From the NCBI GenBank assembly GCA_035628645.1, contig DASPJL010000013.1, forward strand, positions 1-10,937: a stretch of DNA of 10,937 nucleotides, read 5' to 3'. Shown here piece by piece: positions 5,918 through 10,937 of the stretch. The position numbers and the translations under genes were made by a program. A model generated the notes under the pieces. That model saw only the letters and a list, made by a program, of their open reading frames with translations. It ran no database searches and was not told the origin of the DNA. Origin of the DNA: DASPJL01 sp035628645. Lineage in GTDB: Bacteria; Bacteroidota; Bacteroidia; Cytophagales; Cyclobacteriaceae. Each line of letters opens with the position of its first letter. Positions within the stretch are counted from its first letter, which is position 1.

Positions 5918-5952
5918 CAACCCTGTCTGTGGTGGAAAAGCAGGCAGGGTTG
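5918..5952. terminator. Long hairpin between convergent genes
   Basis: CAACCCTGTCTG (5918-5929) and CAGGCAGGGTTG (5941-5952) pair over 12 positions with one mismatch, around an 11-base loop. It lies 20 bp after the FN3 stop and about 60 bp beyond the end of the opposing gene at 6014, a usual site for a shared terminator. No strong T tract follows on either strand (TAAAATAATC on the minus side), so it may act only as an RNA 3'-end barrier. Confidence 0.55.
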
Positions 5953-6013
5953 GCCATTCAAGTTTTCAAAAGATCAGCTGGAGGGGAAAGTATTCTTTGG
6001 GGTTTTAGGGATT

Positions 6014-6826
6014 TTATTCCCACCATTCTTTGGATTTGGCAGATGCTTTCTTTCTTGTTACTGCCTCATTTGGAACTTGATTTTCCAAAGCAATATCGAA
6101 CCAACCTTTATCCCAGTATTTTTCTGACACGGTAAATTCGCCCACTCCAATGTCAAAATCCTGATTTGCTTTGGGAACCCGATAGTCCCCCCAATTGCAG
6201 ATTTTCTCTTTTCCCGTTTTATAACTTTTCCAGACTCCAATGAATGCATTATTCATATATCCGTCGGACATTAATTGAATATCATCATAGTGAATCATAC
6301 TTTTTGAGTCCAAATACCATTTGGAGTAAAGTTGTCCTTCAAAAATCCCGCTATGATTTTGTTCTATATTTTCTTTGAACTTGTAACTGGCAACTAAGAT
6401 TCCTTGTGCTTTTATCCCTTTGTCGGCATATTGATTGTCAACGCCGAAATGCAGATCCTTGACTTTCCTTATCTCTTTCAATTGGATCGTTCCCTTAAAA
6501 TCACAAATTGTTTGTTTTACACTGGACTTTCCATAAACAAAATACTCGTTTGGATTAGAGGGACTTTTCTTTATGGAAATCAACTTGATTTTAATCCGTT
6601 GGTGTTCAGCTCCGATTATTCCATAAATCAATTGATTTTCAGATTTCGTCCACAATTCTTTAAAGTCATAATCATTGTACTGACTAAGAGAATTATTCGC
6701 TTCAAGTTGGTCGCCCTGCAAAAAATCTGTTAGAAATTTCTGATCTGTTTGAGCAAACGAAATATTTGTAAAAAAAATTAAAATCAACATCAGCCTGCTG
6801 ATCGTATTTCCTGCTTTAACCTTCAT
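6014..6826 (-). CDS. Secreted protein of unknown function
   Basis: This 270-residue protein starts MKVKAGNTISRLMLILIFF, with a signal peptide ending NISFAQ (cleavage near Ala25-Gln26). The mature part alternates short strands and charged turns (QRIKIKLISIKKSP, FKGTIQLKEIRKVKDLHFG, GIFEGQLYSKWYLDSKSM) and includes GVWKSYKTGKEKICNWGDYR near 198-217. The C-terminus is basic and ends SKEWWE. No family was recognised, but the layout is typical of periplasmic Bacteroidota proteins. Its first 11 bases overlap the end of the VOC gene upstream, which suggests co-transcription and coupled translation. A later ATG (Met13) would remove the overlap but lose the basic n-region, so the first is preferred. 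Confidence 0.7.
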   Translation of the reverse strand: MKVKAGNTISRLMLILIFFTNISFAQTDQKFLTDFLQGDQLEANNSLSQYNDYDFKELWTKSENQLIYGIIGAEHQRIKIKLISIKKSPSNPNEYFVYGKSSVKQTICDFKGTIQLKEIRKVKDLHFGVDNQYADKGIKAQGILVASYKFKENIEQNHSGIFEGQLYSKWYLDSKSMIHYDDIQLMSDGYMNNAFIGVWKSYKTGKEKICNWGDYRVPKANQDFDIGVGEFTVSEKYWDKGWFDIALENQVPNEAVTRKKASAKSKEWWE

Positions 6827-7205
6827 ACCTGTGAAATTCGGTTATCGTCAAATAGTATCCATCCGGATCTCCGAGCGAAAATTCCATTTTTGTTGAGTTT
6901 GGATTTAAGTGGATATCTTCTACCACCAGGCCGCCTATTTTCTCAACATTTTGCCGGATACCATTCATGTTGTCAGTCTTGAAGTAAAGGATCAGTCCAT
7001 TACCTGGGGTAATGCCCGGATCCTTCATCGTAGGGTGCTCGTGTGCTCCCCATTGATGGAGACAGAGTAAAACTTCATCATTTTCATCGACCAGCACCTT
7101 AAACTCTTTTCCCCCGTGCATACTTCTACAGCCAAATATGGATTGATACCATTTGGAACTGGCTTCCACATCTTTTACAGCTATTATAGGGTCAATTTTT
7201 GTCAT
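6816..7205 (-). CDS. VOC-family (glyoxalase / bleomycin-resistance fold) protein
   Basis: The 129 residues make one VOC domain of two beta-alpha-beta-beta-beta modules. The first is IDPIIAVKDVEASSKWYQSI with strands KEFKVLVDENDEVLLCLHQW. The second is NGLILYFKTDNMNGIRQNVE, then LVVEDI and the hallmark EFSLGDPDGYYLTITEF. Of the usual metal-ligand slots, His50 (LCLH) and Glu123 (ITEF) are present. The first slot, often His near residue 5, is not a His, so classical glyoxalase I chemistry is unlikely. It is cytosolic. Members include dioxygenases, antibiotic-binding resistance proteins and uncharacterised enzymes, and the exact reaction cannot be read from sequence. It overlaps the secreted-protein gene by 11 bp. 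Confidence 0.85.
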   Translation of the reverse strand: MTKIDPIIAVKDVEASSKWYQSIFGCRSMHGGKEFKVLVDENDEVLLCLHQWGAHEHPTMKDPGITPGNGLILYFKTDNMNGIRQNVEKIGGLVVEDIHLNPNSTKMEFSLGDPDGYYLTITEFHRYEG

Positions 7206-7298
7206 GGGAGATTTTTTTGAATGCGTAGTTGCTTTATGTCTGGTTTAGCTCTCTTTCAATATCCCGCCCCTGTTTTCAATTTTGCATGTCTCATAGCT

Positions 7299-7790
7299 TT
7301 ACTTCTTAATGCTATCAAGTTGCCAAATTATATGCTTAGGGTCAGAGTAGTTATTTAACGGCTTTTCACTTTTAAATCGCTTGAAAATATTCTCATTATC
7401 AAGATACCAACGTTGTTCTAAATATTGAAATCCGTCTTTGTTGTATTGGGTATGTGAGTCGGGATAGAATTCATTCATTTGCAACAAGAGTACGAAAGTT
7501 GCAACTCCCACTATAGGTGTCCAAATTACAAATTTCCTTTGATTCCAAAATTTGATTACTGAAAATACTGTCAGCGCAAATAATAATAAAAAATTAAAGA
7601 GCGCCGCAAGTTGAGCAAACAATTCACGTCTGTCGGATGGGGTGGAAGAAAGTTCTGGGCGGTCAAAATACAAGCTATATGGATTCCATATTAACATATA
7701 AGCCAATAAGGAAGTACACAGAATTGTAAACAAAAACCCAATTAGCTCAAGGTGATCACTATAGCTCTTATTATTTAAGGGGTTATTCAT
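7299..7790 (-). CDS. Three-helix membrane protein of unknown function
   Basis: This 163-residue protein has predicted helices near residues 16-35 (LIGFLFTILCTSLLAYMLIW), 61-80 (LAALFNFLLLFALTVFSVIK) and 87-104 (FVIWTPIVGVATFVLLL). A loop of about 25 residues, SSTPSDRRELF, separates the first two. A polar C-terminal domain of about 55 residues (FYPDSHTQYNKDGFQYLEQR onward) follows. There is no signal peptide and the ATG at 7790 is clear. No family was recognised. Small membrane proteins of this type occur in Bacteroidota accessory and immunity-gene clusters, which is suggestive only. Confidence 0.68.
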   Translation of the reverse strand: MNNPLNNKSYSDHLELIGFLFTILCTSLLAYMLIWNPYSLYFDRPELSSTPSDRRELFAQLAALFNFLLLFALTVFSVIKFWNQRKFVIWTPIVGVATFVLLLQMNEFYPDSHTQYNKDGFQYLEQRWYLDNENIFKRFKSEKPLNNYSDPKHIIWQLDSIKK

Positions 7791-7820
7791 ACACTCGCAT
7801 TTTTTAACCTGGCTAACACT

Positions 7821-8210
7821 TTATAATAACTCCCAACCCCCTTCATATTCATCACCTGTAATGGATTCTAACATTTCGCACATTTTAGTCCAACTGTTAA
7901 ATGCGCCTTCTCCTCCTTCAATAGCAATAACATTTAACCTATCTATATAATCAAAGTCCTCCTCTCCAGGAATTACACCATAATCCTTTTCAGAAATTTT
8001 AATGAAAATTGTGTCAAAATAGGAATTATTCCTTTCCAGTTTTGGCTCTAAGTACTCATGAATCAGTGCGCCTGGTTTGAAGGCTGGTTTGCCCCAAAAT
8101 TCAGTCCTTTCTCCAATAATTTTCATATCTTGAAGTCCGGTTGTAATTTCATCAATCTTAGCCACTTGTACCTCTGCCTTAGGCCAAAATTTTAGAATGA
8201 AGTCCGACAT
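7821..8210 (-). CDS. Acidic cytosolic protein, possibly immunity-type
   Basis: This 129-residue protein, MSDFILKFWPKAEVQVAKID, has no signal or membrane segment. It is acidic, especially from residue 80 on (GVIPGEEDFDYIDRL, GDEYEGGWELL), and has the alternating strand and helix look of single-domain proteins. Length, acidity and its place in a row of unrelated small genes resemble immunity proteins of polymorphic toxins. No toxin gene lies in the window and no named Imm family was recognised, so this is only an idea. Thirty bases separate its stop from the next gene start at 7790, so the two may be co-transcribed. Confidence 0.65.
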   Translation of the reverse strand: MSDFILKFWPKAEVQVAKIDEITTGLQDMKIIGERTEFWGKPAFKPGALIHEYLEPKLERNNSYFDTIFIKISEKDYGVIPGEEDFDYIDRLNVIAIEGGEGAFNSWTKMCEMLESITGDEYEGGWELL

Positions 8211-8292
8211 GATTTATGATTAAGTTATAATTATCAGTTAAAATTTGTCAAATAAAACCTATCTTAGCCATTACTTAAAATCCTACATTCTT

Positions 8293-8580
8293 TTATTCAT
8301 CTTCAACTTCCTCGTCATTAATAAATTTACTCAAAAATAGAAAGGTCAAAATAAACATTACAAACTGAATGATGAATACAGGAAAAAGTGATTCTGATTC
8401 TGCATATCTATACCCAGAACTTATTATTGAAACGGGAAATGTAATTATAAGTCCCAGTAAAGACCAGCTTCCATAAAAAAGGTCATCTGGATAAACTGAA
8501 CAAACTGTCAAAGTCGCAAAGCCGACATAAAGGAATGCAATTTTTAAGGCTCGTTTTCTCTTGTTGAAGTAATCTATCAT
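8293..8580 (-). CDS. Small three-helix membrane protein
   Basis: The 95-residue product from the ATG at 8580 starts MIDYFNKRKRALKIAFLYVG. A GTG two codons earlier (8586) is in frame but less likely. Helices lie near 11-29, 37-55 (GSWSLLGLIITFPVSIISSG) and 65-84 (LFPVFIIQFVMFILTFLFLS). The basic N-terminus and very acidic tail (INDEEVEDE) put the N-terminus inside and the C-terminus outside by charge, or the reverse if the helices form a hairpin plus one. No family was recognised. It lies 82 bp from the acidic-protein gene. Confidence 0.65.
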   Translation of the reverse strand: MIDYFNKRKRALKIAFLYVGFATLTVCSVYPDDLFYGSWSLLGLIITFPVSIISSGYRYAESESLFPVFIIQFVMFILTFLFLSKFINDEEVEDE

Positions 8581-8606
8581 TGGCACTTATTGGGTTTAGT
8601 TCTATT

Positions 8607-8625
8607 GCCCGCAAAGATTGCGAGC
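8607..8625. repeat. Intergenic hairpin (GCCCGCAA / TTGCGAGC)
   Basis: An 8-position stem with one mismatch closes on the loop AGA. It lies 50 bp after the stop of the four-cysteine gene and 27 bp before the ATG at 8580. No T tract follows on the minus strand, so it is a weak terminator candidate or a 5'-leader structure. A single copy is present in the window. Confidence 0.4.
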
Positions 8626-8674
8626 GGTATCAATAACAGTTGCATTATCTGCTTGGTCACTCCTTCACTTTTTG

Positions 8675-9004
8675 TTAATTTTTTAGTCTATCAAATTTTA
8701 TTTCAAATAACTCACCATTTCGGTTACCTACATATAGAACACAATCTTGTAACTCTTTTCTTATCAATTCAAACTCCTTAACTGCCATTGGAAAAGCATT
8801 CAAATCATCAAAATCTTTGCAAAACCATTCTCCTCGTTTATATCCATTTTCTCCTAATTCTATCTTTAGAGAAAGGTTATGTAGCAGACATTGAGATACT
8901 TTATCTTTATCTGGCCATTCCGAAGGCCCCAAGAAGTTTTTGCAATGACTGCAATCAAGCCCAATAGAATCCCAGCGAGCAGAATATGAAAAAGTATCTT
9001 TCAT
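8675..9004 (-). CDS. Four-cysteine small protein, putative metal-binding
   Basis: This 109-residue cytosolic protein, MKDTFSYSARWDSIGLDCSH, carries Cys18-x2-Cys21, Cys39 and Cys62, with His20 and His42 nearby. It reads as LDCSHCKNFLGPSEWPD, SQCLLHNLSL and GYKRGEWFCKDF. Four spaced cysteines of this type usually bind zinc or an iron-sulfur cluster. The C-terminal half (EFELIRKELQDCVLY) is helical and has one more Cys. No family was recognised. Repeat copy A, with a promoter-like pair at 9062-9093, sits about 50 bp upstream. This suggests the gene is transcribed from its own promoter, supplied by the repeat. Confidence 0.7.
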   Translation of the reverse strand: MKDTFSYSARWDSIGLDCSHCKNFLGPSEWPDKDKVSQCLLHNLSLKIELGENGYKRGEWFCKDFDDLNAFPMAVKEFELIRKELQDCVLYVGNRNGELFEIKFDRLKN

Positions 9005-9054
9005 TTTTTTATTTAATTGCCGTAAGTTATTTATTGATATACCGCTCTCGTTAA

Positions 9055-9205
9055 TATGTTTCCAATATATTGTTTTGCTTAAAAATATACAAATCCCAAG
9101 TTTTTATACCACAGAATATTAAAAAGAAAGAAAACAACTACAGCAGTAAACTCGCAGATAGCCAAGTCCCCTCCTTTTTTCAAGGAGGGGATTTAGGGGT
9201 GGTTT
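9055..9205. repeat. Promoter-bearing dispersed repeat, copy A
   Basis: This copy matches 10692-10841. The left 43 bases (9055-9097) agree at 41 positions. The right 71 (9135-9205, from CAACTACAGC to GGTTT) agree at 70. The ~37 bases between are more diverged. The left part holds the promoter-like pair and the right part the REP-like hairpin TCCCCTCCTT-ttttc-AAGGAGGGGA (9167-9191), followed by TTTAGGGGTGGTTT. This hairpin type is common between genes in Bacteroidota. Confidence 0.85.
9062..9093 (-). promoter_or_regulatory. Promoter-like TTTG / TATATTGG pair in repeat copy A
   Basis: On the minus strand TTTG (9090-9093) is followed after 20 bases by TATATTGG (9062-9069), which fits TAnnTTTG at all but one fixed position. 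Transcription would start near 9055, about 50 bases before the ATG of the four-cysteine gene. The same pair with identical spacing occurs in copy B. Confidence 0.5.
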
Positions 9206-9542
9206 AATCGTCATTTCAGCAAGAGATCCCTGCTTCGGCGGAAGGACATTCTAAAGTGACCTTTGTTTTTCCATATATATCTTAACCAGGAAATTTTCTG
9301 GTCAGGACTTCATTAAAACCACCCTGTCGTACCGACATCCCTCTTTGAAAAGGAGGGAAAGGCGGGCGTTTTTGGGTAAAAAATTGGCTTTGGAGATAAC
9401 TGAACATAAATCAAAAAATATCAGTGCGATTAAGTTAGAGAGCAGAGTCTTTTACAAGAGGCTCTACTGGGAAAAAAGGCTAAGTCCAGCATTTACTTTA
9501 TCCGTCTCAAATTTTGTTATCCCTTCAATTCCAATGCTGTTA
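9206..9542. other. Intergenic region with inverted REP-like partner
   Basis: No gene is supported here. At 9285-9302 lies a near-perfect palindrome, ACCAGGAAATTTTCTGGT. At 9314-9366 lies an element oriented opposite to copy A's right end. It reads AAAACCACCC, then the hairpin TGTCG-tac-CGACA (9325-9337), then TCCCTC / GAGGGA (9338-9358). The facing pair resembles a BIME. A plus-strand frame at 9345-9629 runs out of this element into the WG gene and is not believed. Confidence 0.45.
9314..9366. repeat. REP-like element, inverted relative to copy A
   Basis: Its reverse complement runs TCCCTCCTTTTCAAAGAGGGA and then GTCGGTACGACAGGGTGGTTTT, parallel to the right end of copies A and B (TCCCCTCC…GGAGGGGA…GGGGTGGTTT) but with an extra small hairpin. 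With copy A it forms a head-to-head pair about 110 bp apart. Confidence 0.6.
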
Positions 9543-10622
9543 TTATTTTATCTTACCTTTTCTGATTATTACAGCTATAAGTTTAAATCCATCGTTTGTT
9601 CTCAAAAATTCGATATGGTCTTGAATTAAATCTTTTTTGTCGTTATAGCTTATAACAATGCTCTTTACTGGATGTATCCAGTCTTTCGGCTCGCCGCAAT
9701 TATTGAAAAACCCCTTGTACTCTTCTGATTCATAGATATAAGGATTAAGCCCATCGCTGAAAATATTGTAGTCACAGGCTTCGAAATTTAATTGAAGTAG
9801 CTTTGCTTTGATAAGCTCAAAGTTTTTATCCATAAAGCTGCCTTTGGGCTCACTTGTCCAACCGTTAGGCTCTTTCCAAAAAGTGATCTCATTGTAAGAT
9901 GCATTTAACAAATTTTCTTTTGTGAGGTTATTAAGCAACATAGACTTTAACCAGGTCTGAAATTCCTTCTCAAAGTTTATGAAAGAGAAATATTGACCTT
10001 TAATAGTTTTAAAGTTTTGCCTGATAGGATCGGGGTTTGGCTGCTGTGAAACCAATAATGAGAAAAAATTAATGTTAGTGTCATATTTGAAACTGTCAAT
10101 AAGTAGATTATTGTTTGTATCAATCAAGATTTCTTTACCACCAACCCAACTGTAGTGTTCACCAAAATATCTCTTCTCTGCACCTTTTAATGCGACGATC
10201 ATTCCATTCCTTACCCTTGTCAAATCATTATATCCCGCAGGAACAGCTATATCCCCATTTCTATTAAACATCCCGACTTTGTCAGTTTTATGGTCTGTAA
10301 ATCGAATAAAGCCCTCGCTTTCACAGTCAGGACCGTTATCGAATATGTGTAAACTGTCTCTACCAATTATTCTGCCTGACTTTGTCAGGTAATAGCTTTC
10401 CCAATTACTGTTGGTTTCTTCGGTAGCCGCAATTATATTCTCAAACTTCCTGGCACTTATATATCCGGTGAATTTGGGTTCGATCTTTACAATACCATTT
10501 TTATCCTTAAAGCCAATCAAGGTAGTGTCCTTATTCCAAAAGGCTGTCCAGGTGTCATTATCTTGTGCACACGCGGTACAGTAAATGAATGTCGATAGAA
10601 ATGAGAGAATAAAAAGTTTCAT
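9543..10622 (-). CDS. Secreted WG-repeat protein
   Basis: This 359-residue protein starts MKLFILSFLSTFIYCTACAQ with a signal peptide cleaved near Ala-Cys-Ala-Gln. The Cys is poorly placed for a lipobox, so secretion rather than lipidation is favoured. Residues about 36-160 contain degenerate WG-type beta repeats: LIGFKDKNGIVKIEPKFTGY, KVGMFNRNGDIAVPAGYNDL and EILIDTNNNLLIDSF. Each has the G-x-x-(D/N)-x-x-G-x-(I/V)-x-(I/V)-x-x-x-(F/Y) form. The C-terminal part, about 190-359, is a separate domain of unknown type with KSIVISYNDKKDLIQDHIEF near the end. WG proteins are surface or periplasmic and their ligands are largely unknown. Repeat copy B with its promoter-like pair lies about 70 bp upstream. 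Confidence 0.78.
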   Translation of the reverse strand: MKLFILSFLSTFIYCTACAQDNDTWTAFWNKDTTLIGFKDKNGIVKIEPKFTGYISARKFENIIAATEETNSNWESYYLTKSGRIIGRDSLHIFDNGPDCESEGFIRFTDHKTDKVGMFNRNGDIAVPAGYNDLTRVRNGMIVALKGAEKRYFGEHYSWVGGKEILIDTNNNLLIDSFKYDTNINFFSLLVSQQPNPDPIRQNFKTIKGQYFSFINFEKEFQTWLKSMLLNNLTKENLLNASYNEITFWKEPNGWTSEPKGSFMDKNFELIKAKLLQLNFEACDYNIFSDGLNPYIYESEEYKGFFNNCGEPKDWIHPVKSIVISYNDKKDLIQDHIEFLRTNDGFKLIAVIIRKGKIK

Positions 10623-10691
10623 TCTTTGTTTGTATGGCCTCTATAAAATAACAGTCAACCCATCTATTACCTCAATTGTGTCAATATCGCT

Positions 10692-10841
10692 TATGTTTCC
10701 AATATATCCTTTTGCTTAAAAATATACAAATCCCCCTGCTTTATGCTCCAGGATATTAAAAGGGAGGGAACAACTACAGCAGTAAACTCGCAGATCGCCA
10801 AGTCCCCTCCTTTTTTCAAGGAGGGGATTTAGGGGTGGTTT
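10692..10841. repeat. Promoter-bearing dispersed repeat, copy B
   Basis: This is the second copy of the repeat described at 9055-9205, in the same orientation, with the REP-like hairpin at 10803-10827. Like copy A, it sits directly upstream of a minus-strand gene. The copies differ most in the central ~37 bases, while both ends are nearly identical. That suggests either two conserved modules or gene conversion of the ends. Confidence 0.85.
10699..10730 (-). promoter_or_regulatory. Promoter-like TTTG / TATATTGG pair in repeat copy B
   Basis: TTTG (10727-10730) and TATATTGG (10699-10706) are 20 bases apart on the minus strand, exactly as in copy A. The predicted start near 10692 gives a leader of about 70 bases before the ATG of the WG-repeat gene at 10622. 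Confidence 0.5.
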
Positions 10842-10937
10842 TAAATAGCTTTACTGAAAGGCTAACCTTCGCCAGGAATAATATTCAAAAGCGCCTTTCC
10901 TTTATCTTTCTCTTAACCGAAGTATTATTATTGATCA
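10842..10937 (-). other. Window end; possible 3' tip of a truncated gene
   Basis: On the minus strand one frame is open from the window edge to a TGA at 10885-10887, reading INNNTSVKRKIKERRF at its end. A basic tail of this kind could close a gene lying beyond the window, but 17 codons are not enough to show it. Nothing else was seen. Confidence 0.2.

Noticed and set aside
8211..8260. TTGACA-16-TATAAC promoter upstream of the acidic-protein gene
   Set aside because: This is the proteobacterial sigma-70 pattern; the -7 box expected in Bacteroidota is absent and the DNA is A+T-rich enough to give it by chance.
9345..9629. 94-residue plus-strand protein
   Set aside because: It begins inside the REP-like element and ends inside the WG-repeat gene on the other strand; composition is not convincing.

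Overview
The window looks like an accessory region of a Bacteroidota chromosome, probably in the Chitinophagaceae/Sphingobacteriia neighbourhood. The taxonomic inference rests on Bacteroidota-style signal peptides ending in a Gln after the cleavage site, absence of clear Shine-Dalgarno sites, a Reg_prop beta-propeller, WG-repeat and Sel1-like secreted proteins, an HUH (RAYT-type) transposase of the kind common in this phylum, and promoter-like TTTG / TAnnTTTG pairs. Most of the DNA is A+T-rich. One gene (5284-5898) is clearly G+C-richer.

Layout. 58-602 (minus): REP-associated tyrosine transposase with a frameshifted tail. 603-885: non-coding, with one short perfect hairpin. 886-1851 (minus): secreted seven-bladed Reg_prop propeller. 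1972-4350: four copies of an unclassified junction repeat alternate with three minus-strand genes: a small two-helix membrane protein broken by a one-base loss in a T tract (2149-2474), a 35-residue membrane peptide (2677-2784), and a secreted Sel1-like protein (2973-4082). 4358-4577: eleven TTTCT..GGAA units spaced exactly 20,21,20,21... bp, that is a 41-bp period. 4578-5283: gene-poor leader with two competing hairpins before the only plus-strand gene, an FN3-domain protein (5284-5898).

6014-9004 (minus): a row of small genes: secreted unknown protein overlapping a VOC/glyoxalase-fold protein, a three-helix membrane protein, an acidic cytosolic protein, another three-helix membrane protein and a four-cysteine protein. 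9543-10622 (minus): secreted WG-repeat protein. A ~150-bp repeat lies just upstream of both the four-cysteine gene and the WG gene. Each copy carries the same promoter-like pair pointing into its gene, plus a strong REP-like hairpin.

No pathway joins these genes. The pattern of unrelated, short, same-strand genes separated by repeats resembles a gene-cassette or accessory (immunity-type) array rather than a metabolic operon. The most notable material is in the repeats: the junction repeat, the 41-bp array and the promoter-bearing repeat. No integrase, CRISPR, tRNA or rRNA gene was seen.
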